Positions 6,976 through 17,100 of a stretch of DNA of 33,825 nucleotides are shown piece by piece. Each line of letters begins with the position of its first letter. The stretch's first letter is position 1. This DNA is from a virus: positions 1 through 33,825 of IMG/VR virus record IMGVR_UViG_3300025138_000169; one strand, written 5' to 3'. Under the pieces are notes generated by a model. It was not told the origin of the DNA and did not search any database. It saw nothing but the letters and a program-made list of their open reading frames with translations. A program made the translations under genes and the position numbers.

Positions 6976-7800
6976 ATGAGTACATCTATTTCAACTGCCT
7001 TTATTAAACAGTTCGAAGCTGAAGTCCACATGGCTTACCAAAGAATGGGATCAAAGCTAAGAAACACAATAAGGCAAGTAAATAATGTAAAGGGGAGTCA
7101 GGCGAGATTCCAAAAAGTAGGAACTGGTAGTGCTGTTTCAAAAAGCAGACACGCTCAAATTCCAACTATGGATATCACTCACTCAACTGTTGATGTTACT
7201 TTAGCGGATTTCTATGCGGCAGATTATGTCGATAGATTAGACGAGCTAAAAACTAACATTGACGAAAGACAAGTACTATCTCAATCTGCGGCGGCGGCAT
7301 TGGGGAGAAAAACAGACCAACTAATCATTGATGTATTAGACGCTGGTTCAAATTCAAGTAATGTTGTACATGGTTCTGCTGGATTAACTCTAGCAAAAGC
7401 ATTGACAGTTTACGAAACATTTGGAGCGGCTGATGTACCTGATGATGGGCAAAGATACTTTGTAGTATCTCCTGCAGGTTGGGCTGATCTACTTCAAATA
7501 GATCAATTCTCTCGTGCTGAATATGTAGGCGAAAGTGATTTACCATACGCTGGTGGATTAACTGCGAAGAGATGGCTTGGATTTATGTGGTTCACTCATT
7601 CTGGTTTATCAAAAGCTTCTACTACTAGAGATTGTCATGCTTATCACAAGTCTGCAATCGGAGTAGCTATGGGTTCTGATATTAGAACTGAGATCAACTA
7701 CATTCCTGAAAAAGTCAGTAACTTAATCACATCATACATGAGTCTTGGAGTAGTAGAGATTGATGGTAATGGTATGATTGAATGTCAAATAACAGAATAG
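6976..7800 (+). CDS. Major capsid protein
   Basis: The 274-aa protein follows the scaffold with a strong AAAGGAG ribosome-binding site (6961-6967) and a longer leader than most genes here, as expected for the most abundant product. It begins MSTSISTAFIKQFEAEVHMA and contains GSKLRNTIRQV, HAQIPTMDITHSTVDVTLAD, and YVDRLDELKTNIDERQVLSQ followed by SAAAALGRKTDQ. These are typical of the HK97-fold capsids of marine T7-like and phiKMV-like podoviruses. The C-terminal DVEIDGNGMIECQITE-like ending (here VVEIDGNGMIE) supports a full-length protein. The neighbouring 81-aa gene is likely a head decoration protein. Confidence 0.92.
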   Translation: MSTSISTAFIKQFEAEVHMAYQRMGSKLRNTIRQVNNVKGSQARFQKVGTGSAVSKSRHAQIPTMDITHSTVDVTLADFYAADYVDRLDELKTNIDERQVLSQSAAAALGRKTDQLIIDVLDAGSNSSNVVHGSAGLTLAKALTVYETFGAADVPDDGQRYFVVSPAGWADLLQIDQFSRAEYVGESDLPYAGGLTAKRWLGFMWFTHSGLSKASTTRDCHAYHKSAIGVAMGSDIRTEINYIPEKVSNLITSYMSLGVVEIDGNGMIECQITE

Positions 7801-7810
7801 GAGATATAAC

Positions 7811-8056
7811 ATGGCATACACATCAAGCAACTTAAAGAAAATTGCAGGTGGGTCTAATAGTGTTTTCCTATATGACTCTGCTGACGCAATAAGTGCAATC
7901 ATAGGTAGTGGCTACTTCAATACTGCTACTGCTGAACTTAAACAGAATGATGTTATCATAGCTGTAGGTTCAACAGGCGGTACTAGAACTGTAGATATGA
8001 TTGTAGTTTCATCTGCAACAGGTGCGGCTACAGTTACTACTATCAATGGTACATAA
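7811..8056 (+). CDS. Putative head decoration/fibre protein (81 aa)
   Basis: The 81-aa protein is rich in Ala, Gly, Ser, Thr and Val, with predicted beta strands (SVFLYDSADAI, DVIIAVGSTGGTRTVDMIVV). It starts MAYTSSNLKKIAGG, which I remember from small proteins after the capsid gene in many marine podoviruses. It has its own good ribosome-binding site (GGAG), suggesting high expression. A hairpin terminator candidate lies just after its stop. Capsid decoration is inferred from position, size and composition. No domain proves it. Confidence 0.65.
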   Translation: MAYTSSNLKKIAGGSNSVFLYDSADAISAIIGSGYFNTATAELKQNDVIIAVGSTGGTRTVDMIVVSSATGAATVTTINGT

Positions 8057-8065
8057 TAAATAGTT

Positions 8066-8093
8066 ATGTGGGGGGATTTACTTCCCCCTACAT
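8066..8093 (+). terminator. Terminator-like hairpin after the capsid genes
   Basis: The arms ATGTGGGGGG (8066-8075) and CCCCCTACAT (8084-8093) form a 10-bp stem with one G-U pair and an 8-base loop. Five G-C pairs in a row stand out in this AT-rich genome. Only a weak T run follows (TTTAAT). The position parallels the T7 terminator after gene 10, where partial termination raises capsid mRNA relative to downstream tail genes. A stabilising 3' structure for the capsid transcript is the alternative. Confidence 0.6.
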
Positions 8094-8111
8094 TTAATAT
8101 AGATATAAAAT

Positions 8112-8720
8112 ATGGCTGATAGTAAATTTGATATATGTAATAAAGCACTTGTCCTAGTAGGAGCAAATACAATCTCAAGTTTTACTCAGAATACTACTGA
8201 ATCAAAAGTAGCAAACCAATTATACGAATCAACTTTAGAAAATTTATTAACAAGATGTAGATGGAGATTTGCATCTAAACAAGCACAACTTAGTAAAAAT
8301 ACAGCTAATCCTGATGCTAGATATGATTCTTCATATGCATTACCAAATGATGCACACATTATACATACTGTTACTGTAGGAGATGATGTTATTAAATATG
8401 ACAGATATGGACAAAATTTATTTACAAACACTACATCTAGTGATACTGTAATAGCGGATTATACCTTTCAACCTAGTGAAAGCATTTTTCCTCCCTACTT
8501 CAAACAGACGCTAGTTTTCGAGCTAGCGTCTTTGTTTGCTGGTGCAATAGCAAGAAATGATCAACTATCTGAACTGTATCATAAAAGATCAATAGCCCAA
8601 CTTGCTATAGCTAAAGCAACTGACGCACAAGCACAAACAACAAGAAGATTAAATGTGGATAGGTTTAGAAATGTTAGAAACAGAACAGCACTAAATGATA
8701 TAACAGCAACCTCTCCATAA
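8112..8720 (+). CDS. Tail tubular protein A / adaptor, T7 gp11-like
   Basis: The 202-aa protein begins MADSKFDICNKALVLVGANT, followed by a helix with NQLYESTLENLLTRCRWRFA and then KQAQLSKN. This pattern is characteristic of the T7 gp11/gp4-type adaptor that binds the portal and forms the upper tail ring. The C-terminus is helical and basic (RRLNVDRFRNVRNRTAL). It is directly followed by the gp12-like gene, the standard order. A strong hairpin with atypical codons lies within the gene at 8506-8531. Confidence 0.88.
   Translation: MADSKFDICNKALVLVGANTISSFTQNTTESKVANQLYESTLENLLTRCRWRFASKQAQLSKNTANPDARYDSSYALPNDAHIIHTVTVGDDVIKYDRYGQNLFTNTTSSDTVIADYTFQPSESIFPPYFKQTLVFELASLFAGAIARNDQLSELYHKRSIAQLAIAKATDAQAQTTRRLNVDRFRNVRNRTALNDITATSP
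8506..8531 (+). other. Strong intragenic hairpin in the gp11-like gene
   Basis: AGACGCTAG (8506-8514) and CTAGCGTCT (8523-8531) are perfect inverted repeats of 9 bp with loop TTTTCGAG, followed by TTGTTTG. It lies inside an open reading frame (residues T-L-V-F-E-L-A-S). The codons used (ACG, TTC, GAG, GCG, TTG) are uncommon in the surrounding A/T-ending genes. This suggests selection for the structure rather than chance. Confidence 0.65.
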
Positions 8721-8732
8721 TAGAAATGAATT

Positions 8733-11189
8733 ATGGCAAGACAAAGAATACATCAGGGTAGTTTTTTAAGAGGGGAACTTGATCCTACTATTATATCTCG
8801 TGTTGATTTATCAGCATATGGTCAAGGATTAAAGAAAGCTAGAAATGTTATTCCTATTAACCAAGGTGGTATTGAACGAAGAGGTGGTTCAGTAGCAAGG
8901 GCAGACTTAGGTGGAGCAAGTAGATTAGAAGCATTTATCTTTAATCAAAATCAAGAATATGTATTTGCATTCCAAAACCAAACATTAAAAATTTATTCTA
9001 CTAATGGAACTTTAGTAGCAACATTATCATCTTGTCCTTGGATAACAGCAGATTTGTTTGAAATGGATATGACGCAATCAGGCGACACAATGATAATTAC
9101 ACACCAAGATTTTGTACCACAAGTAATACAAAGAATAGGATCAACATCATTTACAAGAACAGCTTTTGGTTTTGAAACAAGTGTCAATGGAGAAAAAACA
9201 TATCAACCCTATTTTAAATTTGCTGATGATGATATCACATTAGATATTAACAATACATCTAAAGGTACTACTGGTGTAACATTAACTACTAATACAGCAT
9301 ACTGGACATCAGCTTATGTTGGAATGATTGTAAGATATCATGGAACAGAAATACTTATAACAGGATATACTTCTTCTACAGTTATAACAGGAACACTATT
9401 AGCTGATGTTTCTATAGAACTAGATGATGATCCTTTTAAAACTACACAAGGTTCAGGAACAGTAGAAGTTACTATGGTAGCACATGGATTTACAAATGGA
9501 GCTTCTATTACTATATCAGGTGCAGAAGATATATTTGATACAGATGGTGGTGGTTTAGCTACTGCAAACTTAAATGGTACATTTACTATTACTGTTACAG
9601 ATGATAATCATTTTACTTATACTGCTGGTGCTTCTGATACTGCAACTGAATCTGTAGATGGTGGTGGTGTTAGAGTATTAATTACAGGTCATCCACCTAC
9701 TAGAAACTGGGATGAACAAGTATTTTCTTCTATCAATGGTTTTCCTAATACAGTTACATTCCATGAACAAAGATTATTCTTTGGTGGAGTAACAGCATTA
9801 CCTGATGGATTACAAGCTAGTATGGTAGCAGACTTCTTTAACTTTGATGTAGGAGATGGAGAAGATTCTGATTCAGTACAAATACAAATAGCATCAGATC
9901 AAGTAAATGAAATAAGACATTTAATATCAGGCAAAGTATTACAGATACTTACAAGTACAGGAGAGTTTTTTTTAAAACCACAGGTATCAAAACCTATTAC
10001 ACCAACTGATATAAGAATTATAAGTCAATCTAATCTAGGTTCTCAGTTAAAAGCTAAACCAAGAATCTTTGATAATGCTACAATCTTTATACAAAACAAT
10101 GGTAAAACAGTTAGAGAGTTTTTATTTAGTGCGGCGGCAGAAGAATTTTCTTCTAATAGTATATCTCTATTATCTAATCATTTAATATCTACACCAAGTG
10201 ATACAGCTAAATTAACTTCTATAGCTGATAGAACTGAACAGTTTTATTTTGTAGTTAATTCAGATGGTACTATAGGAATCTTTACTTCTCAAAGAAATGA
10301 AAAGATAGCAGGATGGATGCAATGGAATACAGATGGAGAATATGAATCTGTAGCTTGTACAACTAATAGTATATATACAGCAGTTAAAAGAACTATTAAT
10401 GGTTCTGCTTATTATAGTTTAGAACAACAAGCATCTACTTCATTTGATGTACCTACAGATTATACAATAACTAAAACAGTATCAGGAAGTTATCAACCAC
10501 ATGGTGTACCTAAAGTAAATGGTGCTATTTCTAGTACAACTACAATGATAGCAGATGGATTTACTAATGCTCCTAGTCAAGGAGAAACATTCCAATTTGG
10601 AGGATCAGGAACTATTTATACAATACAATCTGCAACTGCTACTGGTAATAGTGGAGAGTACACAATAGTAATTAATGCATCTGTTTCTCAATCAAATAAC
10701 ACAACATTACAATTTGTTACTAGCAAAGTATTCTCAGGATTAACTACTCATGTAGGTAAAACTGTATTTGCAACTGCTGGATCAACTGAGGGTGGTGCTA
10801 TTTATTATTATGGTAGCGGTGTAGTAGATGGAAGTGGAAATGTTATTATAGATACACCAACTACAGCTTGTGATATTGGATTAAATTATAGTATTACTTT
10901 AGAAACATTACCTATAGATGCAACTATCCAAGGTGGACAATTAACAGGATTACCAAGAAAAATAGGTAAGAGTGTTATAGAATTGTCTTCAACTTATAAT
11001 GTACAAATAAATTCAAATGATGTAGTTCTAACAGAAACAACATTGAATACATCAAGTGGATTAACAAGTTTTACAGGAAAGAAAGAAGTGTACACATTAG
11101 GATATAGTTTAGAACCAAACTTAACAATTACTCAATCAGCACCTTTGCCAGTTAGAATCTTAGGTATAACTTCGGAGATATATTACTAA
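8733..11189 (+). CDS. Tail tubular protein B / nozzle, T7 gp12-like
   Basis: This 818-aa tail nozzle protein follows the gp11-like adaptor. It begins MARQRIHQGSFLRGELDPTI, then RVDLSAYGQGLKKARNVIPI and NQGGIERRGGS. That opening is typical of gp12-like nozzle proteins of marine podoviruses. The middle contains VTFHEQRLFFGGVTALPDG, another family hallmark, and the protein is mostly beta with many Thr/Ser. An extra Ig-like or beta-sandwich segment (about residues 230-310, with HGFTNGASITISGA and DDNHFTYT) looks inserted into the core, and such insertions can bind surfaces. Six copies would form the tail tube and nozzle. It ends in TAATG overlap with the next gene. Confidence 0.88.
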   Translation: MARQRIHQGSFLRGELDPTIISRVDLSAYGQGLKKARNVIPINQGGIERRGGSVARADLGGASRLEAFIFNQNQEYVFAFQNQTLKIYSTNGTLVATLSSCPWITADLFEMDMTQSGDTMIITHQDFVPQVIQRIGSTSFTRTAFGFETSVNGEKTYQPYFKFADDDITLDINNTSKGTTGVTLTTNTAYWTSAYVGMIVRYHGTEILITGYTSSTVITGTLLADVSIELDDDPFKTTQGSGTVEVTMVAHGFTNGASITISGAEDIFDTDGGGLATANLNGTFTITVTDDNHFTYTAGASDTATESVDGGGVRVLITGHPPTRNWDEQVFSSINGFPNTVTFHEQRLFFGGVTALPDGLQASMVADFFNFDVGDGEDSDSVQIQIASDQVNEIRHLISGKVLQILTSTGEFFLKPQVSKPITPTDIRIISQSNLGSQLKAKPRIFDNATIFIQNNGKTVREFLFSAAAEEFSSNSISLLSNHLISTPSDTAKLTSIADRTEQFYFVVNSDGTIGIFTSQRNEKIAGWMQWNTDGEYESVACTTNSIYTAVKRTINGSAYYSLEQQASTSFDVPTDYTITKTVSGSYQPHGVPKVNGAISSTTTMIADGFTNAPSQGETFQFGGSGTIYTIQSATATGNSGEYTIVINASVSQSNNTTLQFVTSKVFSGLTTHVGKTVFATAGSTEGGAIYYYGSGVVDGSGNVIIDTPTTACDIGLNYSITLETLPIDATIQGGQLTGLPRKIGKSVIELSSTYNVQINSNDVVLTETTLNTSSGLTSFTGKKEVYTLGYSLEPNLTITQSAPLPVRILGITSEIYY

Positions 11190-11716
11190 TGTGTAGTCCA
11201 ACTATATTTGTAGCTATGGGAGCATCTGCTGGAACAGCATCTACATTAGCGGCTGTTTCTACAATAGGTTTAGTTGCTGGTGGTACTATGATGAGTATCA
11301 ATGCACAGAAACAAGCTATGAGATATCAACAACAACAAGCTGAGTTTCAAGCTAAACAATATAAAGCTAAAGCTGATGGAGAATATTTACAAACACAAAT
11401 GCAAGAAAACGAAAGAAAAAAGAAATATTATTCTCAACTATCTAGTAACAGGGCTATGTTAAGTACAATGAATATTACTACAGACTCAGCATCATCAAGA
11501 GCATTCTTTAAAGCAAACAAAGAAGTAGTTAAAAAAGATATAGAAAAAATAAAACTAATGGGTAATGAAAAAAGATTAGCCGCATTATATGGAGTACAAC
11601 AAGCAGAACTATCAGGAAGAGCGGCAGAAGCTAAATATCAATCAGGTAAAATAGCAACAATAGGTAGATCATTAATGTCAAGTTATCCAATAGCCCAAGA
11701 AAAAGGATGGGTATAA
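11189..11716 (+). CDS. Internal virion protein, T7 gp14-like
   Basis: The 175-aa protein has a Met-Cys start, an Ala/Gly/Ser-rich hydrophobic segment (about residues 8-38, ASAGTASTLAAVSTIGLVAG), and then a long charged coiled-coil-like helix with QAMRYQQQQAEFQAKQYKAK. This organisation matches T7 gp14, which leaves the virion and forms a pore in the host outer membrane during DNA ejection. It is the first of three consecutive internal-core genes (gp14-, gp15- and gp16-like), separated by 1-nt gaps. Assignment rests on architecture and order. Confidence 0.78.
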   Translation: MCSPTIFVAMGASAGTASTLAAVSTIGLVAGGTMMSINAQKQAMRYQQQQAEFQAKQYKAKADGEYLQTQMQENERKKKYYSQLSSNRAMLSTMNITTDSASSRAFFKANKEVVKKDIEKIKLMGNEKRLAALYGVQQAELSGRAAEAKYQSGKIATIGRSLMSSYPIAQEKGWV

Positions 11717-11717
11717 T

Positions 11718-14180
11718 ATGGCATTAAAAAAAGAAACACAACAAATTAGATATACAGAACAGATAGGTGTTAATAGAGGTAGTGGATTTTCTGCAATGGC
11801 TGATGCATCTATCACACAAGCTAATCAATTAAATAGTTTAGTTACTCAATTTGCTGATGTTGGATTAAAACAACTTAAATCATTTGGTAAAAAAGTAGGA
11901 GAAGATGCGGCACAAAATTATGAGTTTGGAGAAAAGAAAGTAACTTACACAGATAAAACAGGAGAAGTTAAAGAACAATTTGTACCTACTAAAGTAGATA
12001 TGCCTAAACATTTAAATACTGTTACAGGTAAAGCAACTTTTGAAAAAGAAATATACAATAGATATCGAGATGAAGTATTTACTAATATTAAAAATATTAT
12101 TTTAGAAGAAAGAACAACAGCAGAAGAGGGTTACGATACACAACAGAATTTTTCTACAGTAGTAGATGCTAGATTAGAACCATTACTAAATGAATTAGAA
12201 CCTAAATTTAAATTAATAGCACAAACATTTGCAGAAGAACAACATGGTATGCATGGTAGAATGGTTGCTACAAACTTTAGCAGACACAAGGAACAAGTAT
12301 TAGGTGTTCAATGGACTAACACAAAAAAAGTTTCTGTTGATTCTATTAACTCACATTTATTTACTAATGGAGATAATAAAAAATCTACAGAATTAATTAA
12401 AGAATTAGAAGAAAAAACATTAATAGCACAAGACAATAATATTGTAGATGCAGAAGCTACTGGTTCTCAGTTTATTAAAGATCAATATATTAAAACTAAT
12501 ACAATGAATTTATTTAAAGGTGTTCATATAGATGATTTAGATAATGCATCTTCTATGGATATTCAAAATGCTATTAGTAATTATACTAAGATAGCTTCTC
12601 TTATACAGATAAGTGGACCAAATAAGATTACACTTACAATGGCTAATGGAGAAAAAAAAGTAATTAACAAATCAGATTTACAATCAAAAACACAAAATAA
12701 CTTTGGTGTATTATCAGATATAAGAACAGCATTTAGTAATCAAGCTAATATGTTAAAGTCTATGCTTACACAAAAAACAAGCGATAATAATATAACTTCT
12801 TTATACGCACATAATAAAAATCAAACAGCTATTGGTATGAATGCTACTACAGGAAATATGTCAAAGAAAGAATTTTCAGGTCAATTATTTAAAGGTGTTA
12901 GTTATGAAAACATGGTTAATGATTATAATTCATCAGTAGATGAAATAGAAAGAGTAGATATAAAAAATGCATTAGGTAATACTAAGTTTTTAAAATGGTC
13001 TATATCTACACAGCATGTATTACCTGAATCTGTAATCAATAATATAGAAGCGGCATATGGAAACTTTAATCAAAACTCAATAGAACAATTAAGAAACTCA
13101 GGCATTATAACTTACATGAAAGATTATAGACATACATTTAAGATAGATGAGAATGTTTCTAATGTAGAGATGGATATATTTTCTACACTAGGTATAGATA
13201 GAAAAACTAGAAATAGAATAATAGCAGTAGAAAACGCATTAGCATTAAATCCTAATTTAGTAGATGCGTTAGCAGAAGTAACAAACTTTTATAATGACTA
13301 TGATAAACAATCTTTTCAAAGTGCATCACAAGCAATTCAATTTTCTTCAGGTGGTAGAGTTAAAGGTGTTAATGATTTAAATGCTTACATTGTAAAAGAA
13401 ACTGGTAAATTAATATCATCAATAGATGGTGCAGATGGTGTACCTGTTTTATCAGAAACATTAGTACAAGAAGTTATCAAACAAGTACACTTAGATATTG
13501 TAGAGGGAATGCCATTAAGAAATGTAAATGATACTAAACCTTTAATTAAAGATGCATTGCAATATGTTATGAATGGAGAAACTGGTTTTGGTTTTTCTAA
13601 GTTTGGTTATTCTAATTTTAGAAATATAAAACTAGATGAGGGAGAGTATCAAAATAAATCTCATTTTGTAAATAGTCCTCCTGAAAAGTTTTCTTTACCT
13701 GATGGAGATGGTAATATGAATATAGAATGGATGACACCAGCTATTAATTATTTAGTTAAAAACTCAGAAGATTATTCTGCTATAGATCAATTCAAACCTG
13801 AATTTGGTAAAAATATATTCTTACAAGCAACAGATATAAACAATGCAACACCAAAGTATTACTTAGTATTTGTTAATCAAAATGGAAAAGCTACTCCATT
13901 AATAGATAAAAATATGTTGCCTATAGTTTATGATCCTATTCCTGATTATAAACAAAATATGGAAAACCTTAATATGAATGCAGGTTATGAAAAAATGATT
14001 AATGATTATAGAAATAAAAGAATGAACTTCTTAGAAAATAGAGCAAACATACCTAAAGAATATTTATCACAAAGCATACCTTATAGTATGAAAAAAATAT
14101 ACAATTCTGAACAGTATAAAAAGAATGTAATGCAATTTGATAATGACCAGTTAATTAAAACAATACCATTAGGAGAATAG
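11718..14180 (+). CDS. Internal virion protein, T7 gp15-like
   Basis: The 820-aa hydrophilic, largely helical protein sits between the gp14- and gp16-like genes. It begins MALKKETQQIRYTEQIGVNR, then GSGFSAMADASITQANQLN and VTQFADVGLKQLKSFGKKVG. In T7 the equivalent protein forms the periplasmic tunnel for DNA entry with gp16. The size is slightly larger than T7 gp15 (747 aa). No enzyme motif is visible. Function comes from position, length and helical composition, so the call is family-level inference. Confidence 0.75.
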   Translation: MALKKETQQIRYTEQIGVNRGSGFSAMADASITQANQLNSLVTQFADVGLKQLKSFGKKVGEDAAQNYEFGEKKVTYTDKTGEVKEQFVPTKVDMPKHLNTVTGKATFEKEIYNRYRDEVFTNIKNIILEERTTAEEGYDTQQNFSTVVDARLEPLLNELEPKFKLIAQTFAEEQHGMHGRMVATNFSRHKEQVLGVQWTNTKKVSVDSINSHLFTNGDNKKSTELIKELEEKTLIAQDNNIVDAEATGSQFIKDQYIKTNTMNLFKGVHIDDLDNASSMDIQNAISNYTKIASLIQISGPNKITLTMANGEKKVINKSDLQSKTQNNFGVLSDIRTAFSNQANMLKSMLTQKTSDNNITSLYAHNKNQTAIGMNATTGNMSKKEFSGQLFKGVSYENMVNDYNSSVDEIERVDIKNALGNTKFLKWSISTQHVLPESVINNIEAAYGNFNQNSIEQLRNSGIITYMKDYRHTFKIDENVSNVEMDIFSTLGIDRKTRNRIIAVENALALNPNLVDALAEVTNFYNDYDKQSFQSASQAIQFSSGGRVKGVNDLNAYIVKETGKLISSIDGADGVPVLSETLVQEVIKQVHLDIVEGMPLRNVNDTKPLIKDALQYVMNGETGFGFSKFGYSNFRNIKLDEGEYQNKSHFVNSPPEKFSLPDGDGNMNIEWMTPAINYLVKNSEDYSAIDQFKPEFGKNIFLQATDINNATPKYYLVFVNQNGKATPLIDKNMLPIVYDPIPDYKQNMENLNMNAGYEKMINDYRNKRMNFLENRANIPKEYLSQSIPYSMKKIYNSEQYKKNVMQFDNDQLIKTIPLGE

Positions 14181-14181
14181 C

Positions 14182-17100
14182 ATGGCTAATCCAAATGATA
14201 AATCAGGAAACCAAACATATATTAATCAAGAACGAGAAGAAGATTTAACTGTATTTCAAAATATTAATGCACAGTACACACCATCTCCACATAATGTAGG
14301 AAGACAATTTGAATTTGATTCAGGGTTTTGGTCTGATGTATCTGATGAATGGAATCTATCTTGGGTAGGACAATTAAAAGATACTTATGTACATGACAAT
14401 GGTTATACAAGTGGTGGTATAGATAAAGACTATGATCCATTTAATCCTGATAACTTAGCAGGTTATGAACAATACGCAGGTAAGTTTGTTGATGTAATAA
14501 ACAAAGACCACCATGATTTTTTAAAACAAAAGATAGATAGAAACTTGATGAAAAGAGAAAGATTAGAATCAAGTGAAAGAGGAATTATGCCTGCTCTAGT
14601 TGCAGGATTAGGCGATCCTATTAATTTAATACCTATACCATTTGTAAAAGGAATATCATTTGGACACAAGTTTGTTAAAGGTGGATTGATGTCAGCAGGT
14701 TTAGTTGGTGCAACAGAACCAATTAGAAGAGCAAATGATCCTACTGCAAGTAATCAAGAAACAGCTATGTATATAGGTGGTGCATTTTTACTAGGAGGTT
14801 TATTTAGTGGTGCATTAGGTAAAACAATTACAAGAAAAACTATTACAGAAAAAGGTGGTATTAATAAAATAAGTGATAACTACTTTGAATCTCATGCTAA
14901 AACTGAGGGAAGAAATACTTGGGAAAATGGTTGGTCATACAAAGTAGGAGATGATGCATATAATACTGGAGTAGAAGTAAGTAATACAAATAGTTTTACA
15001 GGTAAGAAATATAACCCAGTTGTATTCCAAGGTGTTAAGTCAGGTAATAAACTTGTTGTTGATGAAACATATTTAAGAAATTTATATACACAAGGTAAGC
15101 ATTTAGTATCAGATATTGCAGGAGCAAATCCTTTACCTAGAAAAATGTTTAGAACACCTGATGATTATATTAATTTTAGAATGAAGAAAGAAATCTTTAG
15201 TAGATTATATACTAAAAGAAACAAAGGAGAAAAGTTAATAGATTATGAAAATAGATTAAATGATGATGTACTAAATGACATTATAAAAATTAATTCTGCA
15301 CCAAGAACAACAGATACAAATAAATTATTAGAGTTTGTAGAGGGTTGGACAAATTATGGAACAGTAATGAAAGCATTTAAAGACCCACACTATGCAAGAA
15401 AAATGCAAGAGTTAGGTGGAGATTTTGCTACAGCTATGAGAGGTAACAAAGAGGGAGTACCTACAGCTAACTCAGTTATAATGGATTCATTTACAAAATG
15501 GTACTCAGGTTTAAGAACTACTTTACAATCTATAGATGATGAGTTTGTTGCACATAGAGTAGGCAATGGTAACAGTAGAAAAATACTGGATATGAATTTA
15601 CAGAAAGGTGGCATAAGAGCAAAAGATGCCATGAATAATTTTACTAGAAAATTTGTTAATGGTCGTAATCAAGAAGTTGATCCTAATGCATTATCAATGC
15701 AACAGTTTTATAACAAAGTATCAGAAGCTATAGTAGATGATAAAGTATTTGATGATGTAGGTTTAAATCCACAAGTTAAAATAGCGGCAACAAAAGCTAG
15801 AAAGTTTTTTGCTGAGTATGAAGCTGAAGCTACTAAGTTACATATGTTTGCATCACAAGGTTCTTATAAAAGAATGATGGAAATTAAAGCAGGTTCTATA
15901 TCACAGATAGATGAATTGTTATCTAATAAGGCATTAAATACATTCCAAATTACAAGATTAAATAAATTAAAATCAAGATTACAAAATGAATACAGAACTC
16001 TCAAAGGAGAATTTGATGAAATGGCAGAATCAATATCTCCACCATATGAACAAGGCAGAAACTTTATGCCTAGATATTGGATGAGAGATAAAATTATGGC
16101 TAATCAAGAAGCGTTTAAAAAAATACTTAGAAGACATTTTGTTGCTAATCCTATTATTAGAAAAAAAGGAAAAGAAGTAGAACTATCTACAAATCCTGAA
16201 GCTATAGATAAAAGAGTAGATGATGCATTTGATAAGATAATGGACAACGAAGCAAATCATATGGATGGAGAGGGTATTGCAGGTTGGGGTTTTGATAAGA
16301 ATAGAAAACAATGGAGAGCAGGAACTAAATCTTTAATGTCAAGAACATTAGATATTCCTAATAGAGATGTAATAGAATTTATTGAAACAGATATTAATTT
16401 TATTATGCGTCAATACACTACTAAGATGAGTCATGCTATAGAACTTACTAGACAATTTGGAGATAGACACTTAGATGATTTTTTAACTCAAACAGAAGTA
16501 AGATTAATTACTAAAGAACTTAGAAAAGAAAAAGACAATCTTAAAATAGATAAGGTATTAAATGCATTTGAAGATGAAAAAGATAAAATATTAGGAACAC
16601 TTAATACAGAAGACCCTGCATCTTTTAATAAAAGAACTGCGGCATTCCTAAGGGATTGGGCAAGTTTAGCATTTATGGGTAAAGTAATTTTTTCTGCATT
16701 AGTAGATGCGGCAAGACCTGTAATGGTAAATGGTTTTAGTAAAACATTTAAACCTATTATAGGAGATTTTACTACTAATTTAGGAGCTTATTCTAAAGCA
16801 TTAGAGCAAGTTAAATATTTTGCACCAGCTATGGAAGTAACTTTAGGTTCATCAAGAAAAAGATTTATAGAAGATGGTGGTCAAGTAGGTTTAGGTAAAG
16901 GATGGTTAAGTAAAAAGTTTGATAGATTTTTAGGACAACCATTAAACAAAGCACAAGGTCCATTTTATTTTGCTAACTTACTTACTCCTTGGACACAAAT
17001 GTGGAAACAATATCAAGGTGTAATATCTTCTCATAGATTAATAGAAGACAGTTTAAAAATAGCTAAAGGTTCTTTTAAAGATAAAAAAGAAGCTGACTTT

